Shown here: positions 9,958-19,141 of the stretch, in pieces
How positions within the stretch are numbered: position 1 is the stretch's first letter
How the letters are laid out: every line of letters starts with the position of its first letter
Source of the DNA: Tsukamurella asaccharolytica
GTDB taxonomy: Bacteria; Actinomycetota; Actinomycetes; Mycobacteriales; Mycobacteriaceae
Length of the DNA stretch: 61,739 nucleotides
Assembly: GCF_007858435.1 (NCBI RefSeq)
Contig: NZ_VIGW01000015.1
Span: 1-61,739 of the forward strand
Direction: 5' to 3'
Program-made: the position numbers and the translations under genes
The notes under the pieces: generated by a model
Databases searched by the model: none
What the model saw: the letters and a program-made list of their open reading frames with translations, nothing else
What the model was told of the DNA's origin: nothing

Positions 9958-10586
9958 CCGCGGCCGTGCGCATCGACCACGTCGAGACCAGCGGGATCTT
10001 CGCCCTCGACGGCGGCGAGTGGGAGGTCAGCAACAACATCTGGCTGATCGGCGACGATGCCGAGGTGCTCATCGTCGACGCCGCGCACGAGGCGGAGCCG
10101 ATCGCCGCGGCGGTCGGCGACCGGCGCGTGGTGGGCATCGTGTGCACCCACGGTCACAACGATCACGTCACGGTGGCGCCGCAGCTCGCCGAGCGGTTCG
10201 GCGCTCCCCTGCTGCTGCACCCGGACGACGAGATGCTCCTGCGCATGACCCACCCGGACGCCGCGTTCACCCCGCTCGCCGACGGTGACCGCATCCCCGT
10301 CGGCGACGCCGAGGTCCTGGTCCTGCACACGCCCGGGCACAGCCCCGGCTCCGTGTGCCTGTACGTCGCCGCGCTGGGCACCCTGTGTTCGGGCGACACC
10401 CTCTTCCACGGCGGACCGGGCGCCACCGGGCGTTCCTTCTCCGATTTCCCCACCATCATCGACTCCATCCGGGACCGGCTGCTGACCCTGCCCCCGGAGA
10501 CGACGGTGCGCACCGGGCACGGCGAGGGGACCACGATCGGCGCCGAGGCGCCGCAACTGGGTGACTGGATCGCCCGCGGCTCCTGA
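9954..10586 (+). CDS. Metallo-beta-lactamase-fold hydrolase paired with mscR
   Basis: A 210-residue glyoxalase-II-like hydrolase with the zinc motif THGHNDH, a downstream [13 protein letters not shown], the bridging aspartate in CSGDTLF, and a final His in RTGHGEGT. It starts at GTG overlapping the mscR stop (GTGA), so the two are translationally coupled. The same pair occurs in mycobacteria (Rv2259 mscR, Rv2260). The likely job is hydrolysis of S-formylmycothiol to formate and mycothiol, finishing formaldehyde oxidation; this is inference from context. A perfect hairpin follows it. Confidence 0.85.
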   Translation: MTAAVRIDHVETSGIFALDGGEWEVSNNIWLIGDDAEVLIVDAAHEAEPIAAAVGDRRVVGIVCTHGHNDHVTVAPQLAERFGAPLLLHPDDEMLLRMTHPDAAFTPLADGDRIPVGDAEVLVLHTPGHSPGSVCLYVAALGTLCSGDTLFHGGPGATGRSFSDFPTIIDSIRDRLLTLPPETTVRTGHGEGTTIGAEAPQLGDWIARGS

Positions 10587-10614
10587 CCGACCGCCCGCGG
10601 GCGTCCCACGCATC

Positions 10615-10642
10615 GGCCCCGGCTTCCTCGGAAGCCGGGGCC
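10615..10642. terminator. Intrinsic terminator between the sox operon and dgcA
   Basis: A perfect 12-bp inverted repeat, GGCCCCGGCTTC / GAAGCCGGGGCC, with a 4-base loop (CTCG), followed on the plus strand by GTTT. It lies between two convergent genes and probably serves both. Confidence 0.85.
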
Positions 10643-10678
10643 GTTTCGGCGGCCGGAAAGTGCCGCCGGCGGCGATGG

Positions 10679-12730
10679 TCAGATGGCGCTGCAGAGGCGA
10701 TACGCGTCGAAGATCGCCGCGTGGATGTTCCGGCTGGCCACCGCGTCGCCGATCCGGTACAGCGCATAGGTCCCGGCGGGGTTGGCGTCGGCGGGCTGCG
10801 GGGCGCGGGCCAGCAGTTCCTTCACCGCGATCTGACCGAGGTTGACGGAACCGGGCAGCAGCACGTCGTAGAGCTCCGGGTCGGGCGCCGTGCCCCGCTC
10901 GATCACGACCGCGTCCACGATCCGTTCGGTGACCGCCGTGGCGCCCTCGACCTGCAGGCGGGCCCGCAGCCGGCCGTCGTGACGCTCGATGGACTGCAGG
11001 CGGTGCAGCACACCCGTCGGGACCCCGTGGTCGGCCATCAGCGCGAAGTACTGTCCGGCGGGAGAGGCGCCGACGTCGGGCGCCACGCTGCGCTCCGGGG
11101 TCGCGTACTCGACGGTGGCGGCCGTCCGCAGCAACGCCTCCACCGCGTCCATCGCCTGGTGGCCGCCGAGGTCGTCGTAGACCAGGACGTCGCCACCCAC
11201 CTTCCGGCTGCCCGCGATGATGTCCCAGGAGTCGATGGCCAGCTCGTCTCCCGGGATGCCCAGGGTCGTGTCGGGGACGCCGCCGGTGGCCACGATCACC
11301 ACGTCGACGCCGTCGGTCAGGGACTCCAGCTCGTCCGCGTCCACGTAATGGTTGCGGTGCAGCGTCACCCCCAGCCGCTTGCACTCGGCGACCCGCCAGT
11401 CGACGATGCCGATCAGATCGCGGCGGCGCTCCGAGATCGCGGCCAGGGCCACCTGTCCCCCGAACCGGTCGGCCGCCTCGTACAGGTCCACCGCGTGCCC
11501 GCGCTCGGCCAGCACGCGCGCGGCCTCCAAGCCGGCGGGGCCGCCGCCGATCACCGCGGCCCGCCCGGCCCGCTCCGCTGCGACAGGGGTGATCCGCTGG
11601 GGCAGCTGCGTCTCCCGGCCGGTGGCCGGGTTGTGGATGCACAGCGCGGAGCCGTTGGTGTAGATGCCGTCGATGCACATACTGGCGCCCACGCACGGCC
11701 GGATCCGGTCGGCGTGGCCGTCGCGGGTCTTGTTCGGCAGGTCGGGATCCGCCATCAGGGCGCGCACCATGCCGACCATGTCGAGCAGTCCCTCCGTGAT
11801 CGCGTACCGGGCGGTCGCGACGTCGGCGATCCGGGACGAGTGCATCACCGGCACGGACAGTTGCCGGCGGATTCTCCCGGCGAACTCCAGGTGCGGACTC
11901 GCCGGGGTGAACATCGGCGGAATCACCTTGGCGAGCTGGTAGTCGGTGTCGGCATTGCCGCGGTTGACGGAGAAGAAGTCCACCCCGGCCTCGGTCATCG
12001 CCGCGGCGACGGCGAGCGCGTCCGCCTCCACCATGCCGGAGTCGTCGGGCAGCAGCTCGTCGAAGGACATCCGGACACCCACGATGAACTCCTCGCCGAC
12101 CGCCGCCCGCACCGCGCGGATCACCTCCAGCGGGAACCGCATCCGGTTCTCCAGGGAGCCGCCGTACTCGTCGGTGCGGCGGTTGTGCCGCGGCGAGAGA
12201 AAGCTGTCGAGCAGGTGGCCGGTGTACGCGGAGATCTCCACCCCGTCGAGTCCCCCCGCACGGCAGCGCGCGGCCGTGTCCGCGAAGTCGCGCGCGATCC
12301 GCTGCAGGTCGCGGGCATCGGCGACGCGGGAGAAGGCGCGGTGCGCGGGCTCGCGGGTGCCCGAGGCGGACAGCGCGGGAATCCAGTCGTGGGTGTAATT
12401 GTCGGTGCGGTGGCCCATGTGGGTGAGCTGGGTCATCACCGCAGCGCCCTGCTCGTGCACGTCGTCGGCGAGCGACCGCAGCAGCGGCACCGCCTCGTCG
12501 CGCCACAGCTGCAGGTTGCCGAACGGTGGCATCGAATCCGGGCTGACCAGGGCGCTACCGCCGATCATGGACAGTGCGACACCGCCGCGGGCCTTCTCCC
12601 GGTGATAGGCGCGGTAGCGGTCCTTGGGCAGGCCGTCCTCGCTGTACGCGGGCTCGTGCGAGGTGCTCACGATCCGGTTTCGCAGCACCAGGTTCTTCAG
12701 GGTGAACGGGGTGAACAGCGGGTCACTCAT
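10679..12730 (-). CDS. dgcA: Dimethylglycine demethylase-like flavoprotein (TMADH/DgcA family)
   Basis: A 683-residue protein of the trimethylamine dehydrogenase family: an N-terminal old-yellow-enzyme TIM barrel binding FMN (residues 1-340), an iron-sulfur segment (346-364), and C-terminal FAD/NAD-type domains (VIGGGPAGLEAARVL, about 393-407). The barrel shows SAYTGHLLDSFLSPRHNRRTDEYGGSLENR. There is no cysteine at the position used by TMADH for covalent FMN (SHEPAYSE instead). The cluster motif is C346-x5-C352-x11-C364, with Ala349 where TMADH has a fourth cysteine. Beside sarcosine oxidase and a betaine-type Rieske oxygenase, the best guess is dimethylglycine to sarcosine; N-methylproline demethylase is the alternative. 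No dgcB or ETF partner is in the window. The start ATG has AAAGGAG upstream. Confidence 0.8.
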   Translation of the reverse strand: MSDPLFTPFTLKNLVLRNRIVSTSHEPAYSEDGLPKDRYRAYHREKARGGVALSMIGGSALVSPDSMPPFGNLQLWRDEAVPLLRSLADDVHEQGAAVMTQLTHMGHRTDNYTHDWIPALSASGTREPAHRAFSRVADARDLQRIARDFADTAARCRAGGLDGVEISAYTGHLLDSFLSPRHNRRTDEYGGSLENRMRFPLEVIRAVRAAVGEEFIVGVRMSFDELLPDDSGMVEADALAVAAAMTEAGVDFFSVNRGNADTDYQLAKVIPPMFTPASPHLEFAGRIRRQLSVPVMHSSRIADVATARYAITEGLLDMVGMVRALMADPDLPNKTRDGHADRIRPCVGASMCIDGIYTNGSALCIHNPATGRETQLPQRITPVAAERAGRAAVIGGGPAGLEAARVLAERGHAVDLYEAADRFGGQVALAAISERRRDLIGIVDWRVAECKRLGVTLHRNHYVDADELESLTDGVDVVIVATGGVPDTTLGIPGDELAIDSWDIIAGSRKVGGDVLVYDDLGGHQAMDAVEALLRTAATVEYATPERSVAPDVGASPAGQYFALMADHGVPTGVLHRLQSIERHDGRLRARLQVEGATAVTERIVDAVVIERGTAPDPELYDVLLPGSVNLGQIAVKELLARAPQPADANPAGTYALYRIGDAVASRNIHAAIFDAYRLCSAI

Positions 12731-12893
12731 GGTGGACGGACTCCTTTCGCCGCGGTGCGCGTGGCATCGGTTCCGGCGCGGCCCGGGCCGCGGGCGCACC
12801 GTTCACCAACAATGGGTTATGCGCATCACTCTCGGCTACGATGAGCGGCCTGACCGATCCGGTGCGATTCACAGGAAGTGACGGCCTTCGACG

Positions 12894-14498
12894 ATGTCTG
12901 AGCGAGCGGTGCCGCTGCCTCCGCAGGACCGGGAGGCGCTCCGTCGAGTTGCCCGGTCCCGCCAGGTCACGCACGGTGCGGGCGTCCGTGCCCGGGTGGT
13001 CCTGGACTGCGCCGAGGTGGGCGTGACGGAGGCCGCGAGGCGGGCCTCGGTCAGTGCCACCTCGGCGAATCGGTGGTGGCGCACGTACCGGGAGTCGGGG
13101 ATCGAAGCCCTCCTCGAGGTCCGGCCGTCCCGCGGCCGCCCGACGGTGACCACCGCGGACCTGCGCGCCGTACTCACCCGGGTGCTCGCGCCGCCGCCTG
13201 CGGGCCGGGCCACATGGACGACCCGGGCGATCGCCGAGGCGACCGGGGTGAGCCAGGCGACGGTGAGCCGGATCCGGCGGCGACGGTTCCCGGTCGCCGA
13301 ACCCGGGACGGACGTCGGGCTGCTGGTGACCTACGTCGACATCGGTCCGGCGGGGTGCGCGCTGGGCTATCGCAGGGAGGGCGCGGCGGCGCCGTCCGCC
13401 GTCGCGACGGAGGCCGTGGAGACCGTGCTGTGCGCCGCGCTCTCCCGCCGGCCGGTGGCCGACGAGGCGCCTCCAGCCCCGGCGGCCGGGACTCCCGCGG
13501 CGCTGCTCCGCCGCGCCGAGCGGCACGTGGACCTGCACACCCCCATGACCCTGGTCGTGGACGTGCCCCTGGATGCCGCCGCGGACGCCTGGGCCGCGCG
13601 CCATCCGACGGTGACCCTCCTCTCCCGGCCCGGCGCAGCCTGGCTCGCCCAACTGCATCCGCTGGCGGCGCTGATAACGCCGGCTCAGCTGCGGGAGTTG
13701 CGCGAGGTGCGGTCCAGGATCCGCGCGGCCGCGGCGAGCGGTGATCCCTGGGAGTTCCAGTGGGCCCGGGACCTGGCGGAACCGGCCCCGTTCGCACCGC
13801 CGCCGGCCCACGCTCCGCCGGTGCCGCCCCCCGCCGCCGCGCCGCTGCGCGCCTCCGTCCACGACATCTCGGCGACGGTCGCGGCGCTGTGCTCAGCCCT
13901 CGCGGCGGGGTCGTTGAGCCCTGGAGAACCGGTCTCGGTGCGCCGGACGTCGGAGCAGGCGGGCCTGAGCCGGCACCGCGCGGCGGAGGTCATGACGTAT
14001 CTCGCGGAGCAGGCGATCCTGGACCGCGTCGACGGGCGTTTCCGCCTCCCCGCGCCCGCGCCGCGGGACGTCATCGAGACCTACACGGCGCGCGGACTGC
14101 TCGGGACCGCGGTGGTGCGACGCATGGCGTCGGCGCGGACGGCGCCGCCCGATCGGGTGGACGTGCTGCTGGCCCGGATCGTGCGGTGCGCCCGGGACCA
14201 CCGGCCCGCGGAGGCGTACGCGCTGGACATGGACCTGCAGGACGAGATCGCGCTGGCATCCGGGATGCCTCGGATCAGCTGGATGTTCGCCGCGCTCACC
14301 GCGCAGGTGCGGCTGTTCATCGCCGCCCTGGGGCTGGACTACCGGTACCCCACCGACGAGATCGTCGCCGACGACCAGCGGATCATCGACGCGATTCGCG
14401 AGGGGGATCCGGATCGGGCCGTGGACGCGTGGCGCACCAAGGTCGACAACTGCGTGCGGTACATGCTGGCCCAGCTCCCCCCGCCGCCCCGCGGCTGA
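12894..14498 (+). CDS. Fusion regulator: decayed IS630-type transposase plus GntR/FCD module
   Basis: A 534-residue chimera. Residues 1-135 hold two helix-turn-helix units (about 41-68 and 107-131) laid out as in IS630-family transposases. Residues 140-293 keep the outline of the DDE fold: Asp149 in VTYVDIG, Asp223 in LVVDVPL, then WAARHPTV, PGAAWLAQ, LITPAQLREL and WEFQWARD. In IS630 enzymes a catalytic Glu lies where this protein has His255, so it should not transpose. A proline-rich linker (296-318) leads to a GntR-like winged helix (320-386) and an FCD-like domain (388-525). The FCD histidines appear replaced: Gln449 and Lys516, plus Gln for the middle one. No terminal inverted repeats are evident. 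It is divergent from dgcA (163-bp gap with a TACGAT box at 12837-12842) and 140 bp upstream of purU. Role inferred: regulator of this island. Confidence 0.75.
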   Translation: MSERAVPLPPQDREALRRVARSRQVTHGAGVRARVVLDCAEVGVTEAARRASVSATSANRWWRTYRESGIEALLEVRPSRGRPTVTTADLRAVLTRVLAPPPAGRATWTTRAIAEATGVSQATVSRIRRRRFPVAEPGTDVGLLVTYVDIGPAGCALGYRREGAAAPSAVATEAVETVLCAALSRRPVADEAPPAPAAGTPAALLRRAERHVDLHTPMTLVVDVPLDAAADAWAARHPTVTLLSRPGAAWLAQLHPLAALITPAQLRELREVRSRIRAAAASGDPWEFQWARDLAEPAPFAPPPAHAPPVPPPAAAPLRASVHDISATVAALCSALAAGSLSPGEPVSVRRTSEQAGLSRHRAAEVMTYLAEQAILDRVDGRFRLPAPAPRDVIETYTARGLLGTAVVRRMASARTAPPDRVDVLLARIVRCARDHRPAEAYALDMDLQDEIALASGMPRISWMFAALTAQVRLFIAALGLDYRYPTDEIVADDQRIIDAIREGDPDRAVDAWRTKVDNCVRYMLAQLPPPPRG

Positions 14499-14521
14499 TT
14501 CGAGGAATCCGCACGCACCCC

Positions 14522-14550
14522 TTGACCTCGCGATCCGTCACCCCTAGCCT
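14522..14550 (+). promoter_or_regulatory. Putative purU-glyA-sdaA promoter
   Basis: TTGACC (14522-14527), a 17-bp spacer and TAGCCT (14545-14550), about 90 bp before the purU start. The architecture matches the sox and transporter promoters, including the palindrome downstream. Confidence 0.6.
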
Positions 14551-14561
14551 GGCATCATCAC

Positions 14562-14571
14562 TGATATATCA
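14562..14571. promoter_or_regulatory. Palindromic operator TGATATATCA, copy 2
   Basis: A perfect 10-bp palindrome beginning 12 bp after the -10 box of the purU promoter, covering or just following the expected start point. Identical to the copies before soxB and the BCCT transporter. Confidence 0.7.
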
Positions 14572-14638
14572 CTTTGAGTTCAGTGAGCGGCCAGCCGTCT
14601 CGGCAGCTGCGACAAGTCCGGACGGCAGGAAGTTCACC

Positions 14639-15505
14639 GTGATCCCCAGCTCCCGAACCGCGCAGGCGTTCACCCTCACTCTGCGGTGCGCCGAACGTCC
14701 GGGAATCGTGCACGCCGTCACCACCTTCCTGCTGACCCACGGCTGCGACATCACCGAGCACCAGCAGTTCGACGACCTGCCCGGCGCCAGCCTGTACCTC
14801 CGGACGGCGTTCCTCTCCGAAGGCGCGACGACGGCGGAGGCGCTCGCCGCCGCGTTCGCCCCGATCGCGGACGACTACGGCATGGACTTCCGCATCACCG
14901 ACTCCCGCTCTCCGCGGATCCTGGTGATGGTCTCCCGGCTCAGCCACTGCCTCAACGACCTGATCTACCGCTGGCGGGCCGGGAACCTGGGTGGCGAGTT
15001 GGTGGCGGTGGTGTCCAATCACGAGGACCTGCGGCCGATGGCCGAGGCGGCGGGACTGCCGTACGTGCACGTGCCGGTGAGCGCGACGACCAAGCCCGAG
15101 GCCGAGGCCCGGCTCTTCGCCCTGATCGACGAGTACTCCGCCGACCTCGTGGTGCTGGCGCGCTACATGCAGGTGCTCTCCGACGACGCCTGCGCCGCGC
15201 TCGCCGGCCGCGCCATCAACATCCATCACTCCTTCCTGCCCGGATTCAAGGGCGCCAAGCCGTACCACCAGGCCTTCGACCGCGGGGTCAAGCTGATCGG
15301 CGCCACCGCGCACTACGTGACCCCCGACCTCGACGAGGGTCCGATCATCGAGCAGGAGGTCCTGCGGATCGACCACTCGTACACACCGGACCGGCTCGCC
15401 ACCGCCGGCCGCGACGCCGAGGCGATGGTGCTCTCGCGCGCCGTGCGCTGGCACTGCGAGCAGCGGGTCCTGCTGGGCGGCCACGGCACCGTCGTCTTCA
15501 CCTGA
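14639..15505 (+). CDS. purU: Formyltetrahydrofolate deformylase
   Basis: PurU hydrolyses 10-formyl-THF to formate and THF, regenerating free THF for sarcosine oxidase. The 288-residue protein has an N-terminal ACT domain ([19 protein letters not shown]) and a C-terminal formyltransferase domain with [20 protein letters not shown] and the active-site aspartate in [12 protein letters not shown]. The start is GTG at 14639 with AGGA 7 nt upstream. It leads the group purU-glyA-sdaA on the plus strand. Confidence 0.93.
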   Translation: MIPSSRTAQAFTLTLRCAERPGIVHAVTTFLLTHGCDITEHQQFDDLPGASLYLRTAFLSEGATTAEALAAAFAPIADDYGMDFRITDSRSPRILVMVSRLSHCLNDLIYRWRAGNLGGELVAVVSNHEDLRPMAEAAGLPYVHVPVSATTKPEAEARLFALIDEYSADLVVLARYMQVLSDDACAALAGRAINIHHSFLPGFKGAKPYHQAFDRGVKLIGATAHYVTPDLDEGPIIEQEVLRIDHSYTPDRLATAGRDAEAMVLSRAVRWHCEQRVLLGGHGTVVFT

Positions 15506-15578
15506 GCGGCCCCACCGACCCTCGCCCCCCCACCAACAGCTCATCGCCCGCAACCTCACCGACCCATCAGGAGCCTCC

Positions 15579-16850
15579 GTGACCAGCACCCTCGACCAGG
15601 ATCTCGCGAACTACGACCCCCGGGTCGCCGAACTCATCGGCCTCGAGCTGGGCCGCCAGCGGCGCGGCCTCGAGATGATCGCCTCGGAGAACCACGCGCC
15701 GCTCGCGGTGATGCAGGCGCAGGGCAGCGTGCTCACCAACAAGTACGCGGAGGGCTACCCCGGACGCCGCTACTACGGCGGTTGCGAGCACGTCGACGTG
15801 CTGGAGCAGCTGACCATCGATCGCGTCAAAGAGCTGTTCGGCGCGGGCTTCGCGAACGTGCAGCCGCACTCGGGCGCCCAGGCCAACGCCGCCGCGATGC
15901 ACGCGCTGATCACGCCGGGTGACACGATCCTCGGCCTCTCGCTGGACGCCGGCGGACACCTCACGCACGGCATGCGACTGAACTTCTCGGGCCGGCTGTA
16001 CACCGTGGCCGCGTACGGCGTCTCCGAGGAGGACTTCCGTATCGACATGGACGCCGTCGCCGAGGCGGCCCGCGAGCACCGACCGAAGCTGATCATCGCA
16101 GGCTGGTCGGCGTACCCGCGGCACCTCGACTTCGAGCGCTTCCGGCAGATCGCCGACGAGGTGGGTGCCTACCTGATGGTGGACATGGCGCACTTCGCCG
16201 GACTGGTGGCCGCCGGTCTGCACCCGTCGCCGGTGCCCTACGCCGACGTCACGACCACCACCACGCACAAGACCCTCGGTGGGCCGCGCGGCGGACTGAT
16301 CATGACCAACGATGCGGCGATCGCGAAGAAGATCAACTCCGCCGTCTTCCCCGGCCAGCAGGGCGGCCCGCTGGAGCACGTGATCGCAGCGAAGGCGGTC
16401 GCGATGGGCATGGCCGCCCGGCCCGAGTTCGCGGAGCGCCAGCAGCGAGTCCTCGACGGTGCCGCGATCCTCGCCGACCGCCTCGGCCGCGCCGACGTCG
16501 CGGCCGCCGGGATCACCGTCCTCACCGGCGGCACGGACGTGCACCTGGTGCTCGTGGACCTGCGGGACGCCGCGATCAACGGCCAGCAGGGCGAGGACCG
16601 GCTCGCGGCGGTCGGCATCACCGTCAACCGCAACGCCGTGCCGTTCGACCCGCGCCCGCCGATGGTCTCCTCCGGCCTGCGGATCGGCACGCCGGCGCTG
16701 GCCGCCCGCGGCTTCGGCGCCGAGGAATTCGCGGAGGTGGCGGACATCATCGCGCTCGCACTGATCGCGGCCGAGGGCGCCGACACCAGCGACCTCGCCG
16801 CCCGCGTCGAGGCGCTCGCCGACCGGTTCCCGCTGTACCCGGGGCTGTAG
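15579..16850 (+). CDS. glyA: Serine hydroxymethyltransferase
   Basis: GlyA interconverts glycine plus 5,10-methylene-THF with serine plus THF, using PLP. Here it can combine the glycine and the methylene-THF made by sarcosine oxidase. The 423-residue protein has [19 protein letters not shown], the folate/PLP segment [11 protein letters not shown], and the PLP lysine in [15 protein letters not shown] (Lys231). GTG start with AGGAG upstream. The chromosome probably has a separate housekeeping glyA outside this window; this copy looks pathway-dedicated. Confidence 0.95.
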   Translation: MTSTLDQDLANYDPRVAELIGLELGRQRRGLEMIASENHAPLAVMQAQGSVLTNKYAEGYPGRRYYGGCEHVDVLEQLTIDRVKELFGAGFANVQPHSGAQANAAAMHALITPGDTILGLSLDAGGHLTHGMRLNFSGRLYTVAAYGVSEEDFRIDMDAVAEAAREHRPKLIIAGWSAYPRHLDFERFRQIADEVGAYLMVDMAHFAGLVAAGLHPSPVPYADVTTTTTHKTLGGPRGGLIMTNDAAIAKKINSAVFPGQQGGPLEHVIAAKAVAMGMAARPEFAERQQRVLDGAAILADRLGRADVAAAGITVLTGGTDVHLVLVDLRDAAINGQQGEDRLAAVGITVNRNAVPFDPRPPMVSSGLRIGTPALAARGFGAEEFAEVADIIALALIAAEGADTSDLAARVEALADRFPLYPGL

Positions 16851-16853
16851 CCG

Positions 16854-18257
16854 ATGACGATCAGCGTTCTCGATCTGTTCTCGGTGGGCATCGGCCCGTC
16901 GAGCTCGCACACGGTGGGCCCGATGCGGGCCGCCGCCCGGTTCGTCGCCGACCTCGGCCTGCGCGGCACCGTCCCGCGCACGGCGTCGTTCGCGGTCACG
17001 CTGTACGGATCGCTGGCCGCGACGGGCGCTGGTCACGGCACGCAGCCCGCCATCCTGCTCGGCCTCGACGGTCATCAACCCGAAACGCTCGAGGTCGAGA
17101 TCAAGGACCTGGCACTGGCGCGGATCCGGGAATCGGGCGCGATCGTCCTCGCCGGCCGGGAGGTTCCGATCCGCGAGCAGGAGTTCGAGCTGCTTCCTCG
17201 GACGGTGCTCGACGCCCACCCGAACGGGATGCGCCTGCGCGCCCTCGACGGGGACGGCGCCGTGCTGCACGAGCGGACGTACTTCTCGATCGGCGGAGGC
17301 TTCGTGCTCACCGCCGAGGAGATCGAGACCGGCCGAGCCCGGGTCGACGCCGGCGGTACGGAGACGGGCGCGTCGTCGTCGGCTTTCGGCTCCGCGGCGG
17401 AGTTGCTCGAGCTGGCATCCGCCCGCGGCACGTCGATCGCGGACGTGATGCTCGCGTTCGAGACGGAGCGGCTCCCCGAGGGGGAGGTCCGCACCCGGCT
17501 GCTGGCGCTGCGGGACGTGATGGAGGCGTGCGCGGCCCACGGCATCAAGCAGAGCGGCTACCTGCCCGGCGCCCTGGGCGTCAAGCGCCGCGCGCCCGAG
17601 TGGTTCGAGCGTCTCAGCAAGGAGGATCCCCACCGGTCCCCCGAGTTCGCCGAGGACTGGGTGAATCTGATCGCGCTGGCGGTGAACGAGGAGAACGCCT
17701 CCGGCGGGCGAATCGTGACCGCGCCGACGAACGGCGCGGCCGGGATCATTCCCGCGGTACTGCACTACGCGGTGCACTACACGCGGGCGGGCCGGGAGGA
17801 CCCCGACGGCGCTGCAGTGCGCTTCCTCCTCGCGGCCGGCGCGATCGGCTCGCTGTTCAAGGAGCGGGCGTCGATCTCCGGCGCCGAGGTGGGTTGTCAG
17901 GGCGAGGTCGGATCGGCCGCGTCGATGGCCGCCGGCGGCTTGGCGGAGATCCTCGGCGGCACTCCCCCGCAGGTGGAGAACGCCGCCGAGATCGCGATGG
18001 AGCACAGCCTGGGCCTGACCTGTGATCCCATCGGCGGTCTGGTGCAGATCCCCTGCATCGAGCGCAACGCGATCTCCGCCGGCAAGGCGATCAACGCGGC
18101 GCGGATGGCGCTGCGGGGCGACGGCAGCCATCGGGTGAGCCTGGACCAGGTGATCGAAACCATGCGGCTCACCGGCCTGGACCTCAGCAGCAAGTACAAG
18201 GAGACCTCGACCGGCGGCCTGGCGGTGAACGTCCCCGTCACCGCGGTGGAGTGCTGA
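16854..18257 (+). CDS. sdaA: L-serine dehydratase (iron-sulfur, single chain)
   Basis: SdaA deaminates L-serine to pyruvate and ammonia using a 4Fe-4S cluster. The 467-residue chain fuses the beta domain (start [21 protein letters not shown]) to the alpha domain, with [36 protein letters not shown] and [18 protein letters not shown] supplying the conserved cysteines. It starts 4 nt after glyA, completing a glycine to serine to pyruvate route. Confidence 0.95.
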   Translation: MTISVLDLFSVGIGPSSSHTVGPMRAAARFVADLGLRGTVPRTASFAVTLYGSLAATGAGHGTQPAILLGLDGHQPETLEVEIKDLALARIRESGAIVLAGREVPIREQEFELLPRTVLDAHPNGMRLRALDGDGAVLHERTYFSIGGGFVLTAEEIETGRARVDAGGTETGASSSAFGSAAELLELASARGTSIADVMLAFETERLPEGEVRTRLLALRDVMEACAAHGIKQSGYLPGALGVKRRAPEWFERLSKEDPHRSPEFAEDWVNLIALAVNEENASGGRIVTAPTNGAAGIIPAVLHYAVHYTRAGREDPDGAAVRFLLAAGAIGSLFKERASISGAEVGCQGEVGSAASMAAGGLAEILGGTPPQVENAAEIAMEHSLGLTCDPIGGLVQIPCIERNAISAGKAINAARMALRGDGSHRVSLDQVIETMRLTGLDLSSKYKETSTGGLAVNVPVTAVEC

Positions 18258-18314
18258 ACACGCGCGATCGCGAATCGGGCGAAGGCGGACGTCCGATTCC
18301 GAAGTAGGGCACCC

Positions 18315-18320
18315 TATAGT
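18315..18320 (+). promoter_or_regulatory. -10 box for leaderless iclR
   Basis: TATAGT ends 7 bp before the ATG at 18328, so transcription should begin at or next to the start codon. No Shine-Dalgarno sequence precedes this ATG. Leaderless mRNAs are common in actinobacteria. No clear -35 box is seen. Confidence 0.5.
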
Positions 18321-18327
18321 GTCGGGT

Positions 18328-19128
18328 ATGGTGACCCCCGATAACGATCTCGATGCGACGCCCCCGAAGGGGGTTCAGGCGGTGGACCGCGCGATCAGCG
18401 TTCTGGAACTGCTGGCGCGGGACGGCGAGGCCGGGGTCAGCGAGGTCGCGGCGGAGATCGGGGTGCACAAGTCGACGGCCTTCCGGCTGCTCGGCGCTCT
18501 CGAAGTACGAGAGTTGGTGGAGCAGAACGACAGCCGCGGCAAGTACCGACTCAGCCACGGACTTCTCCGGCTCGCGTCCGCGGTACCGGCCCGCCAGGAT
18601 CTCACGCACCAGGCGCAACCGATCTGCGACGCGCTCGCCGCCGAGGTCGGCGAGACCGTCAACGTCGCGGTCGCGAGATCCGGCTTCTCGGTCAACCTCG
18701 TCCAGGCGGCCGGCCCGTCGACGGTCGGCACCATCGACTGGCTCGGATCACTGACGCCGCTGCACGCCACGTCCAGCGGTAAGGTGCTGCTCGCTCACCT
18801 GGACCCGGGTGAGGCGGAGCACCTGATCGACCGGGTCGGGTTGGAGCGATTCACGGAGCGCACCATCACCGATCCGGCCCTGCTGCGGTCCGAGCTGGCG
18901 ACCATCGCCCAGGACGGCTACGCCCGTACCTTCGAGGAATTCGAGGAGGGGCTCAACTCCGTCGCCGCGCCGATCCGCGACTACACCGGCGCGGTGATCG
19001 CCGGCATCAGCGCCTCCGGCCCGGTGTACCGCTTCTCCCGGGAGCGCATCGACGAGGTGATCCCGATGGTCATCGCGGCAGCGGAGCAGATCAGCCACCG
19101 GATGGGCTACTCCCGCCGATCCGCCTGA
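18328..19128 (+). CDS. IclR-family transcriptional regulator
   Basis: A 266-residue regulator with an N-terminal winged helix (KGVQAVDRAISVLELLARDGE, then VSEVAAEIGVHKSTAFRLLGAL) and a C-terminal IclR effector domain (LHATSSGKVLLAHL, YARTFEEFEEGLNSVAAPIRD). I start it at ATG 18328, where a TATAGT box suggests a leaderless transcript; GTG 18319 is the alternative. It stands 70 bp after sdaA and converges with the Rieske oxygenase gene 13 bp further on. It may control serine or betaine breakdown; the target cannot be told from sequence alone. Confidence 0.88.
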   Translation: MVTPDNDLDATPPKGVQAVDRAISVLELLARDGEAGVSEVAAEIGVHKSTAFRLLGALEVRELVEQNDSRGKYRLSHGLLRLASAVPARQDLTHQAQPICDALAAEVGETVNVAVARSGFSVNLVQAAGPSTVGTIDWLGSLTPLHATSSGKVLLAHLDPGEAEHLIDRVGLERFTERTITDPALLRSELATIAQDGYARTFEEFEEGLNSVAAPIRDYTGAVIAGISASGPVYRFSRERIDEVIPMVIAAAEQISHRMGYSRRSA

Positions 19129-19141
19129 ACCGCCGGCGAAC

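Noticed and set aside
12894-13776. Considered as a live insertion sequence.
   Set aside because: The catalytic Glu position is His, the frame continues into a regulator, and I see no terminal inverted repeats or target duplication.
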